Shown here in pieces: positions 24,862-35,300 of a DNA stretch of 60,654 nucleotides; positions within the stretch are counted from its first letter, which is position 1, and every line of letters begins with the position of its first letter. This stretch comes from Leptospira ognonensis. GTDB taxonomy: Bacteria; Spirochaetota; Leptospiria; Leptospirales; Leptospiraceae. The notes under the pieces were generated by a model. That model had not been told where the DNA came from and did not search any database. It worked only from the letters and a program-made list of their open reading frames with translations. A program made the position numbers and the translations under genes. The stretch is taken from the NCBI RefSeq assembly GCF_004770745.1, contig NZ_RQGD01000031.1:1-60654 (forward strand), given 5' to 3'.

Positions 24862-25002
24862 GGATGAATTCTTTCGCTTGTCCTTTCTTTTGCCAAGAAG
24901 AATAATCCGGATCGTAATTTCAGGATCTGAAGTCAGGCACGTTTTTCATAAAAGAGATCGCCGAAATGATGGGCATATGTTAGAATTTGAAAGCAAGCTC
25001 CA

Positions 25003-26526
25003 ATGACTCAAAACAAATCCTTTCCATTCACTTTGACATTTATGGTGATTCCCATCGTGTCCAATTTAATTGCGGTTATCGCAAGTTTTGGACTGAATGA
25101 CTTAATTTTTGTCCCTGAGGAAAGAGCTAGGTTTATCGGTTTTCTAAAAGTTGTACCATGGGCACTCGGGCTCATCAATGTATTGCCATTCACAGTTGCG
25201 GCAACATCTGTCCTATACTATCTTTATCCACTTATGAAAGAATTAAGGGATTTTGAAAAAGTAAATTTCTTAGATGACCGAGCGGCAAATAGGCTACTCA
25301 ATGCTCCGCTTATCATCAGTTTGATGGGACTCGGTGGTTGGTTCATTGGCAATGCTACTGCAGTTTCCCTTCAATTTTATTATATCCACAATGTAACTCT
25401 AAGAGGAATGACAGTTACGATAGCGAATACATTGTCTTTAGGTGGAATCGCCTTTGTATTCACTTACTATACTCTCGACTACATCAATCGTACAAAGTTT
25501 ATTACTAGGTATATCCGAGATTATAAAATCAGCGAAATTGAAGGAGTCCTGAAGCCATCCATCGCACTTCGGTTTTTTATTTTCTTTTTTTCCGTCACTC
25601 TTCTTCCCATCCTTATTTTGACTCTCATGCTCTCTAAGATATCACTTGCTGGATTCGGTTCGATTCCTTTTTCAATGCTAAGCGTACCGCTAATCATGGT
25701 TTCCCTAGGTGGTATATTAAGTTGGCTTTTAGCACGAGCCTTTGACAAACCTTTAGTAGAAATGAAAGCGGCAGTAAGCAAAATCCAAGAGGGAAATTTT
25801 GATATAAAGTTAGATGTCACAACGACAGATGAACTAGGATTACTCGGAGAACGAATCGAGCAAATGGCCGTTAGTTTAAAGGAAAAAGAATTCATAAAGG
25901 AAACCTTCGGTAAAGTGGTAGATCCAGCGGTCCGTGATCATCTACTCGGAGGAAATGTAAAACTCGGTGGGGAAATGCGTTCTGCAACAATCCTATTTTG
26001 TGATTTGCGAGGATTTACTTCTCTATCTGAACAACTCACACCAGTTCAAATTGTTGAAATGTTAAACACTCATTTCGATACAATGAGTAAGTGCATTGAA
26101 CAAGAAGGTGGACTCATCAACAAATTTATAGGTGATGCCATCATGGCGATATACAATGTACCTGTTCCCCTTGATAACCATGCAGAAAGAGCATTTGTAA
26201 GTGCACGGCGAATGCTCAGTCGTCTGGAACAAATGAATGCGAGTTTTAAAGAAAAGGGATTTCCTGAATTGAAAATTGGAATCGGCATTCACACGGGCGA
26301 GGTTTTAGCAGGAAATATTGGGAGCTCCTCTCGATTAGAATATACCGTGATTGGAGATGCCGTCAACGTTGCTTCCCGCATTGAATCTCTCTGTAAAGAA
26401 ACAAATCGAAATTTGCTTCTCTCGGAATCTACAAAAACATTCCTGCCGACAAGCGTTCACTTGGATTCGTTAGGTAAATTTCAATTGAAGGGGAGAGAAG
26501 AAATGCTACAGATTTATGCTGGTTAG
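25003..26526 (+). CDS. Membrane class III adenylate/guanylate cyclase with HAMP
   Basis: A 507-residue protein with about six transmembrane helices in the first 245 residues, a HAMP segment (about 235-290, ARAFDKPLVEMKAAVSKIQE) and a C-terminal class III cyclase domain from about 320. Metal-binding Asp residues are in FCDLRGFTSLSEQL and FIGDAIMAIY; VIGDAVNVASRIE contains the transition-state residues. It makes a cyclic nucleotide in response to a membrane or periplasmic signal. Such cyclases are very common in Leptospira chromosomes. On this plasmid it is isolated. Confidence 0.9.
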   Translation: MTQNKSFPFTLTFMVIPIVSNLIAVIASFGLNDLIFVPEERARFIGFLKVVPWALGLINVLPFTVAATSVLYYLYPLMKELRDFEKVNFLDDRAANRLLNAPLIISLMGLGGWFIGNATAVSLQFYYIHNVTLRGMTVTIANTLSLGGIAFVFTYYTLDYINRTKFITRYIRDYKISEIEGVLKPSIALRFFIFFFSVTLLPILILTLMLSKISLAGFGSIPFSMLSVPLIMVSLGGILSWLLARAFDKPLVEMKAAVSKIQEGNFDIKLDVTTTDELGLLGERIEQMAVSLKEKEFIKETFGKVVDPAVRDHLLGGNVKLGGEMRSATILFCDLRGFTSLSEQLTPVQIVEMLNTHFDTMSKCIEQEGGLINKFIGDAIMAIYNVPVPLDNHAERAFVSARRMLSRLEQMNASFKEKGFPELKIGIGIHTGEVLAGNIGSSSRLEYTVIGDAVNVASRIESLCKETNRNLLLSESTKTFLPTSVHLDSLGKFQLKGREEMLQIYAG

Positions 26527-26593
26527 TTGCCTCATCCTCTAAAGGTATCTGTTTTACAATTTTCCTATCGGAATCACAATCAAAAATTTTCGT

Positions 26594-27088
26594 TCAAGAG
26601 TTTTCTAAAATTTCTGTCGCGGTTTGACTGCCGAGTTGTTCCGCTAGTCCAATAAGAATTCCTTCTGCTCCGCGAACGTAGCAGAGCTTATAAATATCTT
26701 CATACCGAACCAGTTCACCAACAAGTTCTGCACCTTGCTTCACAAGCCTAGATAACAATTCATCAAGATTATCAACCCTAAACATGATGCGCAGATAGCC
26801 AAGGGAATTGACAGGTGCTTTTCTGTGGTCAGAAATTATACCCGGCGTGATAAATTTTGAGAGTTCAATGCGTGTGTGTCCATCGGGCGTTACCATCATT
26901 GCGATCTCGACCGTCTGGTTTCCGAGACCCGTTACACGTCCAGCCCATTCACCTTCCACGATCATTCTTCCTTCAAGTGTGAGTCCAATCTCTTGGAAGA
27001 AAGAGATCACATTGTCGAGAGACTCGACAACAATTCCAACATTGTGCATTTCAAGTAGCTTGCTTTTTGTCATAGATTTATGGATCAT
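26594..27088 (-). CDS. VOC/glyoxalase-family protein
   Basis: A 164-residue protein of the vicinal oxygen chelate superfamily. Two babba repeats are visible: MHNVGIVVESLDNVISFF with LTLEGRMIVEGEW, and GYLRIMFRVDNLDELLSRLV with YVRGAEGILIGLAEQ. A candidate metal site is His in the first strand (HNVGIVV) and Glu in IELSKF. A start at 27073 is equally possible. The gene lies just beyond an attC-like element (27172-27280), in the position of a cassette gene. Confidence 0.85.
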   Translation of the reverse strand: MIHKSMTKSKLLEMHNVGIVVESLDNVISFFQEIGLTLEGRMIVEGEWAGRVTGLGNQTVEIAMMVTPDGHTRIELSKFITPGIISDHRKAPVNSLGYLRIMFRVDNLDELLSRLVKQGAELVGELVRYEDIYKLCYVRGAEGILIGLAEQLGSQTATEILENS

Positions 27089-27171
27089 AAATTTCAGCTT
27101 AAACAGTTTTGGTATATCAAAAAAATTGAGGACGGAATTAGATTAAATCATTCTCTCTAAAATGAGAGGCA

Positions 27172-27280
27172 CGCCGCATAACGTCGGCTGATACACACCC
27201 TTCGTGACTGTCGCTCTCGCGGCCTAAGCACATTATAGTGTAGGCAATTTCGTGAGGCACAGAAGATCAACTTAATGCCT
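27172..27280 (-). repeat. attC-like element A
   Basis: On the minus strand the right end reads CAGCCGACGTTATGCGGCG, matching the right ends of elements B-D (GTTATRCG). The left end is less clear (GCATTAAGTTGATC near 27275). It lies between the 3' end of the SIR2 gene and the start of the VOC gene. Confidence 0.4.
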
Positions 27281-27383
27281 TGATGCCTGGGTAGTATTTT
27301 TGGGTGATCCCAAAGAGGAGATTGGATTAAAGAATCTTAAGAGACATAACTAGCTTCCCATAATTAGCATTATGTCAAAAACC

Positions 27384-28401
27384 TTAAAGCTCATGCGGGA
27401 TTAGAAATTGTCCTATATCACTGGAAAATTCAGTGGAACTTCGATTTATTTGTTTTGCAATATCCTCATCTAAGAGTGGTAATATTCGACTTTCAATATA
27501 ATTAAATTTATCCTGCAGATAGATTTTTCTAAGGTTTGGCATTGCAGAGAATAATCGTTTATCAACATCTCTGTTGAAATTTGGGAAAGAGTAACCAATT
27601 ACAACAAGAATTTCCGTATCTGAAATGGAATTAATTGTATCTTTTAAATCTCTTTCAAAAGAGGATTCATTCTCCCATGCAAACCTAATATTAAATAAAT
27701 ATTCTCCGTTCTTTGAAGCAAGGAAGAGTTTGTTTAAATCTATTACCTTTTCGGAAGGATTAGTTTTTTGATTATAGATAAAATCAAATGCATCGGCCGT
27801 AACATACTTTTGATTTCCATCCATAAAAAAGGAAGAAGCTGCATAACCATTAAGCCTAAAAAAAAGATTTCTTTTTAACTTTGCTGAATGCAATGAATCT
27901 GTCAATGGTCCAAATTTCTGATTAAGAACAGATATATTTTGCGAAGTCAATTCAGAAAGCGCTGAAATAAGTTGTATATCATAATTCCATGTTGCAATTT
28001 TTAGATTTTCCCTAATGGAATAATCGCTACCTATGCGATCAATTACGGCAGCTAGAAAAGCATAATACCTTTTATCGACACCATTGATTAACTGGATAAG
28101 AATGAGATAAAAGCATAAGGTTCTTTTGATCTTCTCATATTCATCTAGATTGTTTGATAGATATGCCTTCCGAGCAAAAATATCAGGCGTCCCGTAATCC
28201 TTTATTCCTTTATCTAAAAATCTTAAATCTTCTACCAGTTCTGGCCGTAGGGCACGCAAGAAAGAAGTTGTTCCAAGGCTACTACCTAAAACTTTCTCGA
28301 CATAGCTTTCCATCTCATTAACTACAGGCACAGCTCCCTGGCTAGCCCCGGCGCCGAGTAGGTAAAGGTGTTTTTTTATTAGTTTTTCTTAATTCACTCA
28401 T
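27384..28401 (-). CDS. SIR2-like NAD-binding protein with a one-base frameshift near its start
   Basis: The in-frame body (28331-27384) has SIR2 motifs: IATWNYDIQL (the TxNYD motif) and VVIGYSFPNFNRDVDKRLF. The NAD-binding start HLYLLGAGASQGAV is encoded upstream in the same frame but has no start codon. An ATG at 28401, overlapping the preceding stop as ATGA, opens MSELRKTNKK in a frame that would join GAGAS if the A7 run at about 28371-28377 had six bases. So the full protein, about 338 residues, is broken by one extra A, is a sequencing error, or is read by slippage. SIR2 proteins in phage defence destroy NAD. Third gene after a RHH and a zinc protein. Confidence 0.7.
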
Positions 28402-28664
28402 ATCAATTCCTCAACCTTAAAAACCTTTTTCTCGAAAAAATGAAATTTCAACCCTTTACCATGGCATTTGAACTCTAGCGATTCATGTATTTTTTGCTCA
28501 TCCCAGTTCAACTTCTTAAGTGGAACATGTTTTTTGCATACTTGGCAAACAGGATGGTATCCGCTATCTTCCAAATATTTTTCCGCTTCGCCCGTTAAAA
28601 CGAACTGATCTTCATCAGATTGTGGTCCATATTCGCCTGTCATTTGATTATTTTTCGATAGCAA
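28398..28664 (-). CDS. Small CxxC protein between RHH regulator and SIR2 gene
   Basis: An 88-residue protein with a CQVCKKHVPLKKL motif and a later Cys (EFKCHGKG), a partial zinc-ribbon. It overlaps the end of the RHH gene (28648-28664) and its stop overlaps the ATG of the SIR2 gene, so all three are coupled. No family recognised. The position suggests a partner or sensor of the SIR2 protein. Confidence 0.6.
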   Translation of the reverse strand: MLSKNNQMTGEYGPQSDEDQFVLTGEAEKYLEDSGYHPVCQVCKKHVPLKKLNWDEQKIHESLEFKCHGKGLKFHFFEKKVFKVEELI

Positions 28665-28947
28665 CAGTTAAATCATCGAGTAGCACCTTAATTTGTTTGA
28701 TGATTTTTTTACTCTGGTTTTTTACTTCTTCTTCTGGAAAAAGCTCCATTAACTTTTCATGAATCAATGTCTGGTACCCTACCCCACTGACCTCTGCGCG
28801 CTCCTTAATCCGACCTAACAGTTTTGGATCTAATTTAATAGAAATCGCAACCCTCAATTGAGCTCCGTTGTCCTTTAGATCGGATTTCAACCTTGCCTCT
28901 TCCTTGATGTCCCTTTCGAATTCGCCTTTCTTAAATTTGCTCATCAT
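28648..28947 (-). CDS. Ribbon-helix-helix regulator (CopG/BrnA type)
   Basis: A 99-residue protein with an RHH domain at about residues 30-70: LRVAISIKLDPKLLGRIKER, then AEVSGVGYQTLIHEKLMELF. This is the CopG/BrnA style DNA-binding antitoxin or repressor. The N-terminus is highly charged and the C-terminus is a coiled coil. It probably autoregulates the RHH/zinc/SIR2 operon that it heads. Confidence 0.8.
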   Translation of the reverse strand: MMSKFKKGEFERDIKEEARLKSDLKDNGAQLRVAISIKLDPKLLGRIKERAEVSGVGYQTLIHEKLMELFPEEEVKNQSKKIIKQIKVLLDDLTVAIEK

Positions 28948-29018
28948 TTACTCCTATTTAAGGTCTCTGTTTGGGGAAAAGTTTTCAAAAAAATTCTAAT
29001 TTCACTAGCTTCAGAAAG

Positions 29019-29327
29019 CTATTTATCAATAACAACTGCTACTCGGATCTGATATTTTTTCTCTATAATCCAAGGAAGTTCTACGATGATCACTTTTTCA
29101 GATTTATTACTTTTTTTAAATCCGTAAGTGAATCGACCTTTTATGATTTCAGTTGCAACTAATTCAAAGGGAAGTCTTGGAAATTGTTTTTGTTTCGCTT
29201 CCTGTTTTAGCTGTTCCAGCCGATTTCCATGTTTTAGGTATATACCGTGTAAGCTCAGAATATATATAATTTTCCCTATCTCCCAAAAAAATAAACCATA
29301 TCCGGTGAGTTCAGTTGAAGCTTTCAA
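29019..29327 (-). CDS. Hypothetical protein (102 aa)
   Basis: Not recognised. A hydrophobic N-terminal helix (GLFFWEIGKIIYILSLHGIY) precedes a basic helix and a strand-rich end (KVIIVELPWIIEKKYQIRVA). It lies 71 bases upstream of the RHH gene on the same strand and could be the partner toxin of that regulator; this is only a guess from position. Confidence 0.35.
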   Translation of the reverse strand: MKASTELTGYGLFFWEIGKIIYILSLHGIYLKHGNRLEQLKQEAKQKQFPRLPFELVATEIIKGRFTYGFKKSNKSEKVIIVELPWIIEKKYQIRVAVVIDK

Positions 29328-29439
29328 TAATGAAATCGAAGACCAAGTTTCCGGTCAAACTTTCCCCCTACTCCATATTTGAAATTTTTTCCAATTAATC
29401 GGCACTTTGTTATTTCAAAATAGAGGGAGGCGAAACTGC

Positions 29440-29890
29440 AAAGGCAGACAAGGCATTGCTCCCTTCCCTTCCTATTCTTGGTTCCCTCTTCTAAGTTTGG
29501 GTTTCTGCCAAAATAGAGGCACTATCAGACGCTTCATCTTGTGTTTGATGAGTCCTTTTTTACTCAAAATATTGCCAATCAATGTATCGCTCGGAATTTG
29601 TTTTAGTTTATTAAATCTAGCTTTTAATATGGGTCGAAGTTTCGGAGGTCCTCAAGACGAATGCACTTCCCGCAAATCAAGGATTAATCGAATGACGTTT
29701 TCTTGTTTTTCATTTGATTAAGAGATACTCATTCCGGATTAATCTTTGAGCCCTTCAATACCTACTGATTCAGTGTTCTTGAAATATTTATATCCATTTT
29801 TTTTAATATTGAAGTCTCTGCATAGATCAGCAAAACACCAGTTTCAACTTTTAACGGATGCAATAAATTTGATTGTGTCTTCTGTCGCTT
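29440..29890 (-). pseudogene. Decayed IS481-type transposase (N-terminal half)
   Basis: Reading the minus strand and allowing frame changes gives two pieces: NWCFADLCRDFNIKKNGYKY then FKNTESVGIEGLKD (29853-29739), the HTH of IS481 transposases, and LILDLREVHSS stop GPPKLRPILKARFNKLKQ with IGNILSKKGLIKHK (about 29700-29480), the next conserved block. The DDE catalytic domain is missing and several stops and frameshifts interrupt it. No terminal inverted repeats are evident. Confidence 0.6.
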
Positions 29891-29984
29891 TGGTTTCCTT
29901 CCAGGGAACCGGGAATACCTCCGATAAAGATTGTAAGTGTCATCATTTCTACTTTCTTGTCTAAATGAATTTTACTATCTTTTA

Positions 29985-30318
29985 CTCCAGGTGTTTAAAA
30001 CGTATCCTTGATTTTCCAATTGGCAATATTTCAGTGATATCAATTTGTTTTTCTTTTAGTTGACCTGCGTCCCAAAAATCTCCTCTGCTTAATTTATGTA
30101 ATTTTAGAATCGTCTGTAGATTGATCTAAATTTTGTTATGTGATTCATGTATCCATCGGAGTGCTTTTTGGTAGCCACTGACTTCCTCTTTATTGCTATC
30201 CTTCAAGAACGTTTTTCCAAACGATACAGTTCCAATACGATTTTGTGCAATGTTAACACCTTCCATACGATATGAGGAAATGGAATTCTCAATCAGGGCA
30301 TGTTCATTCAGATTCTTT
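29985..30318 (-). pseudogene. Decayed Fic-family gene (N-terminal part)
   Basis: The minus strand encodes HALIENSISSYRMEGVNIAQ then NRIGTVSFGKTFLKD and NKEEVSGYQKALRWIHES, a TAG stop, and in the same frame LQTILKLHKLSRGDFWDAGQ and KSRIRFKHLE. This is the N-terminal domain of a Fic AMP-transferase type (inhibitory SSYRMEGV helix). The catalytic HPFxxGNGR part is absent. It is unrelated in detail to the intact Fic gene at 44620. Confidence 0.6.
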
Positions 30319-30605
30319 TATTTTTGTGGAGAATGTATACTTTAAAGTGCCTGCTTTCCCTTACACTCGCCTAAGGCTGAAAGAAGCTAAGATGTTGTAA
30401 TTGGAATGCTTTCCAAATTATTTATTAATACTTCAACTGTTTTCATTTTATAGATAATTTCTCTAATATTAACACTTCATTTTCGCTTGATAATTCTTTT
30501 ACCTAATTTATTACCTAATTTTCGGAAATTACCTAATTAAGGAATTTTTGAGAGTATGGCAAAGTTTTTTTCAAAGGAATGTATTAACGAGTTTGACTCT
30601 CTTCC
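30319..30605. other. AT-rich non-coding stretch with three short direct repeats
   Basis: Between the Fic remnant and the ATPase gene end. TTACCTAATT occurs three times at about 30489-30537, once followed by TCGG. Nothing else stands out. Confidence 0.4.
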
Positions 30606-31739
30606 TTAAGAAGCCACAAGTTCTTTCACTCGCTCTTTCCAAAACGATTCCCATCGTCTAACTTTTATCGTCCCCTCATCCCATTCTTTTTCTCCGAGAT
30701 GGACCTGATAAAGAAAAGGGATCGATAATCGTTCTTTAAAATAACGTAAATGAGATGAAATTTTTTTATCACCCGTTTTACATTCAACGGCAAAAATCGG
30801 TTTTTTATTTTTCAAAACGACAAAATCTATTTCTCGAAGGTCGGTATCGCGGACAAATCTAAGTTCCATATCATATCCATTTACATCATCTTGGAAATGA
30901 CAATAATAGAGCAATTGACTAGCGACAAAGTTTTCAAATCTCGCTCCATCACTCTCAATTTCAGCCCAATCCCATAAATAAAGTTTATTCGATTTTTTAA
31001 CTGCTCTAATCTTTGGTCCACCTAAGGGAAGGATGCGATAGGAATAATAGATAGTTTCCAATACCAAGAGCCAATGACTTACCGTATTCGGAGATACCTC
31101 TAAATCTTCTTTTAAACTGTTGATGGAAAGTACAGAGCCCACTTTACTCGGTAGGGCATCTACCAAAAGTTCAATCTTTGATAAATCCTTCACGGTATCT
31201 AAATCTCTCAAATCTTGGTAAACAAGACGACTCAGACGTTCCCGTTTCCATAGGCGGTACTTTCGTTCACTTTTTGCAATCAATGGCTCTGGAAATCCAC
31301 CAAACTTCAATAATTCGAGAGTGCTCTCTCGGCTACATTTTGAATCAACCTCATGCAGGGCAAAGGGATGAAGCCGAAAATAACGATAACGGCCAAATAG
31401 AGAATCACCTCCTTTGCGGAGTGTATCCAATCTCGCACTTCCCGTTACGATGATAGAAAGCGAGTTTTTGTATTTATCATAGAGTCCTTTTAGGAGCATA
31501 CGCCATCGGCTATATTTATGGATTTCATCCAAAACTACGGTGGTTAACTTAGGATCGATCTGGTGTGTTTTAATGATACTTCGGTCACCTAAATCATCCC
31601 AATTCAAATACTGACTTTCAGACTTCAGAAAAGATTTTGCTAGGGTCGTCTTTCCTACTTGTCTGGGGCCTCCAATGAAGGTCATTCGAGATCCCAGATC
31701 CTCTTTCATAAAGGGAAATATGCTCCGCGTATTCTTCAT
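30606..31739 (-). CDS. DUF4143-type P-loop ATPase
   Basis: A 377-residue ATPase of the AAA_14/DUF4143 family. Walker A is GGPRQVGKT (residues 23-31), Walker B TVVLDEIHKYSRW, followed by the family signature TGSARLDTLRKGGDSLFGRY. The C-terminal DUF4143 half ends in EIDFVVLKNKKPIFAVECKT, which looks like the D...E-x-K core of a PD-(D/E)XK nuclease. Function in the family is unknown; proposed roles are in defence or toxin-like systems. A 24-bp perfect palindrome lies directly upstream of the ATG. Confidence 0.88.
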   Translation of the reverse strand: MKNTRSIFPFMKEDLGSRMTFIGGPRQVGKTTLAKSFLKSESQYLNWDDLGDRSIIKTHQIDPKLTTVVLDEIHKYSRWRMLLKGLYDKYKNSLSIIVTGSARLDTLRKGGDSLFGRYRYFRLHPFALHEVDSKCSRESTLELLKFGGFPEPLIAKSERKYRLWKRERLSRLVYQDLRDLDTVKDLSKIELLVDALPSKVGSVLSINSLKEDLEVSPNTVSHWLLVLETIYYSYRILPLGGPKIRAVKKSNKLYLWDWAEIESDGARFENFVASQLLYYCHFQDDVNGYDMELRFVRDTDLREIDFVVLKNKKPIFAVECKTGDKKISSHLRYFKERLSIPFLYQVHLGEKEWDEGTIKVRRWESFWKERVKELVAS

Positions 31740-31745
31740 ATAAGT

Positions 31746-31769
31746 GAAGAATACTCATGAGTATTCTTC
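31746..31769. promoter_or_regulatory. 24-bp perfect palindrome upstream of the DUF4143 ATPase
   Basis: Two arms GAAGAATACTCA / TGAGTATTCTTC meet without a spacer, six bases before the ATG. The gene's own first codons repeat GAAGAATAC. The site covers the expected ribosome-binding region and is a likely operator or a translation-blocking hairpin. Confidence 0.6.
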
Positions 31770-31909
31770 AGTCAACTGAATATTGCGGACTTGCCAATAA
31801 TCCGGCGTATTGTCTTTTGAATCTCTTATCTATATTAAATTTGTGTCTGGTATCTTTGCAATTCTGAGAGCCAGCGCAATTCGATAACCGATTCCCTTAA
31901 ATCGTCTGT

Positions 31910-32095
31910 TCACAAAAGATCAGGATGGATGCTGTTTAAATTTTTCCAAACCTCTGACGTTGTGATCATTGAAAACAAATCAAGAAAGTAATCCATCGTA
32001 TTCTTTAAGCAGGATAACTTGGAACTCTTTCTTGCAAATACAGAGAACCTGACAAAAACCCCCGTTTCAAAATCAAGCTCACTGATCGAAGCCAT
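31910..32095 (-). CDS. Possible small protein (61 aa)
   Basis: Begins MASISELDFETGVFVRFSVF, followed by a basic helix (ARKSSKLSCLKNTMDYFLDL). It resembles a short RHH-type DNA-binding layout but I cannot assign it. It directly follows attC-like element E on the minus strand, in the place of a cassette gene. Confidence 0.3.
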   Translation of the reverse strand: MASISELDFETGVFVRFSVFARKSSKLSCLKNTMDYFLDLFSMITTSEVWKNLNSIHPDLL

Positions 32096-32113
32096 TTAAC
32101 TCCTGCCCTGGGC

Positions 32114-32214
32114 CTCACATAGGCGAAATCAGGTGGTTCAATATAAGCTTTTTCTAAATTACATTCCGTCAAGCAAATGAGTTTTTAAATGTGCTATAAA
32201 TCGCATTATGTGAG
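32114..32214 (-). repeat. attC-like element E
   Basis: CTCACATAGGCGA (32114-32126) and TCGCATTATGTGAG (32201-32214) are inverted copies with one bulged base and one mismatch, about 100 bp end to end. The arm CTCACATAA is shared with one end of element D (42897-42910). Confidence 0.4.
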
Positions 32215-32336
32215 ATGTGGGGAGCAAACTAGATATGAGAAAGAAACCGGATTTAACGATGTTTTCATTTTGATATTGGGGCTGGGACCTTAGAAATTTA
32301 CTTGAATATTAATAATATAAGCTTTAATTCAGTTTC

Positions 32337-35300
32337 ATGGAAGAAATCGTCCCAGGAATATACGATCGCTTAATCGATCTCGAGTTAAGCGAGATTTTGG
32401 GCCGAACCGATTTGACTCCCATTTTGAGAAAAATCGATGATGAAGAAGCACCTGCCGTATACGCTCTCTTTCTATCTCAGATATTGAATAAAGCTTTGTC
32501 CGGGTTAGAATCCGCGAAGCAAGTGGAAATTTATAATCAAATTTTGGAGCTCTTATCCTCCACAGAGGGTCTTGACTATATCAAAAGAAAGAAATTAATA
32601 GGGATTGATAATTCTCAGCTTCTACTTTCGACAGACAAAGCTCTTAAGAGACCGACTACTTCCTTACATATTAGTTCATTATTAACTGGTCAAGGCAATG
32701 ATCCTTCGTTAGATCATGAGATCCGGGCCGAGCTAATGACGGCTGATCGAGTGGATATTCTTGTTTCTTTTATTAAATGGTCAGGATTGCGACTACTTTA
32801 TCCTGCGTTTGAAATCTTGCAGGGAAGAAAAGTTCCCGTTCGAATCATCTCTACAAGTTATATGGGTGTGAGTGATCCGGAGGCTCTGCGAAAGCTCTCC
32901 CAGCTTACAAACGTACAAATTAGAGTCTCCTATGATCCGGGACGGACTCGCCTCCATGCGAAGGCTTATCACTTTTTTAGAAAGACTGGTTATTCAGCTG
33001 CATACATTGGTTCGGCGAATATGACGGATGCGGCAATGACCGAGGGGCTGGAATGGACCGTGAAAGTCACGGCTCAAGATATGCCTCACATTTTGGATAG
33101 ATTCACGGCCGAATTTGAATCCTACTGGGAGGACAAAGAATACCAAGTATTACAATCCGACTTGGACCTTCTTCGATTTAAGAAAGCCCTACTAGTATAT
33201 AAAAATCCCTCTAATACCCAAAATACCTTTTTTGCAGATTTAATTCCAAGGACGTATCAAGAGCGAATTCTTGAACAGGTTGCTTCCGACAGACAATTAG
33301 GCCATAGACGAAATCTAATTGTTGCGGCGACGGGAACGGGAAAAACCGTAATCTCAGCCTTTGATTATAGAAACTATTGTCAGATCTCAGGTACCAAGCC
33401 TACCCTTCTTTACATTGCTCATCGAAAGGAGATTTTAGAACAAGCATTAGGTTGCTTTCGAATGGCATTAAGAGACCAAAATTTCGGTTATCTCCTAGTG
33501 GATGGACTTGATCCATTTGTCGAAAATGATTCCCCACAACATTTGTTTGCCTCGATCCAAAGCATCCAATCAAAGAAGCTATGGGATAAACTTGGAAAAG
33601 ATTACTTTCGCTTTATCATTTTAGATGAGGCGCATCATGCAGCGGCATCAAGTTACAGGCCTATATTTGATAACTTTGAATGTGATATTATGTTGGGATT
33701 AACTGCGACTCCTGAGAGAATGGATGGCGATTCCATTCTGGGTGATTTTGGGAATCGATTTGCTGCGGAAATCAGATTACCCGAAGCCTTGGACGAAAGA
33801 CTTCTCTGTCCTTTTCATTACTTCGGTGTGAGTGATAATGTAGATCTTACGGAAGATAAGTTTTGGAAAAATGGAAAGTTTGATCTTAAAGAATTAGAAA
33901 ATGTTTATACTGGAGATGACATTAGAGCCAAACAAAGGGCAGCTCTAATCTATGAATCACTTCTGAAATACCAACCAAATTTAGATGAGGTTAGAGGAAT
34001 AGGTTTTTGTGCGAGCGTAAAACATGCTCATTATATGGCCGAATGTTTCAAACAATTTGGAATACCTACCGAAGTCATACTTGGCGAGATCGACTCGGAG
34101 ATACGTGCACAGCGTCTGAAGAGTTTCCGTGCGGGCATTTTAAAATTTCTTTTTACAGTGGATGTCTTTAATGAAGGCATCGACATTCCTGAGATCAATA
34201 CAGTTTTATTTTTACGACCTACCGAAAGTTTAACAATTTTTCTGCAACAACTCGGTAGAGGTTTAAGACATGCTCCAAATAAAGTTTGTCTTACTGTACT
34301 CGACTTCATCGGACATACACATAAAAAGTATCGCATAGATAGGAAGTTTGCAGCGCTACTCAAGAAGAAGCGTCGAAGTTTAGAGAACGAAGTTGAAGAG
34401 GAATTTCCTAACTTGCCATCAGGTTGTGCAATTCAGTTGGAGCGTATTGCTCGAGATTCTATACTAAAGAAACTTAAAGAAATTTTCAAGGATCTAAATC
34501 ACTTCATACCCGAATTAATTAATACTTGGGATATTTCACGATCCGGTGAATTCAATTTTTCCAATTTTCTTACGGAAAGTGCACTTAGCGCCTTGGTAGT
34601 GTTAAAAAGTAAAACTTGGTCAGAATGGAAAGTATCTCGACCAAATCAAATTAGTCTAATAGATCCAGATTTGCAAAAAGGACGATCCGCACTTTCGAGA
34701 CTTGCTACTAGAACGTATCCGAATCTCTTGAATGCTTTTATTGAATTGGCTCGTGGTAATTTCCAAACGATAGATGCTGATCCCGAGTTACAGACTTGCC
34801 TACACTATGTAATGTGGGGTATTAAAGGCAGCGAGATAGGCGTAAAAAATTGGGAGGAGTCATTGGCGAGATGGCTGCGCAATCCTTCTGTCGTTCAGGA
34901 TGCCAAAGAAATTGCTGAATGGAAAAAAACAACGTATGAATTTCCCGTGAAAGAGATTCAATTGCCTTTTGCGTTTCCAATACCATTGCATAGCGAAGTT
35001 GGATCTTATGAAATTAAGGCTTGCCTAGGCCTTGCAACTATTTTAAATCCAGGGCCATCTGGCCAAGGTGTCATTCATTATGCCGATAAAAAAGTATATA
35101 TTCATCTGGTCACTTTCCACAAAGACGAAAAACTATTTTCAAGCACTACTTCTTATAATGATTATCCTATAAGCCGGAGTAAACTTCATTGGCAAAGCCA
35201 ATCATCAGGTACCATTGATGGAGTGGCTGGACAGAACTACATTCATTTTCATGAGAGAGGATATACGATTTTATTCTTTGCGAGACTTGCTAAAAAAGTG

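Larger units (their letters stand above)
31770..32336. other. Intergenic region with an attC-like element and the PLD-helicase leader
   Basis: Contains a weak 61-codon reading on the minus strand (31910-32095), an imperfect palindromic element (32114-32214) and the leader of the divergent helicase gene. No strong promoter was identified. Confidence 0.4.

Noticed and set aside
29407..29721. 104-codon plus-strand gene
   Set aside because: It is the complement of the decayed IS481 transposase, which has clear family similarity on the minus strand.
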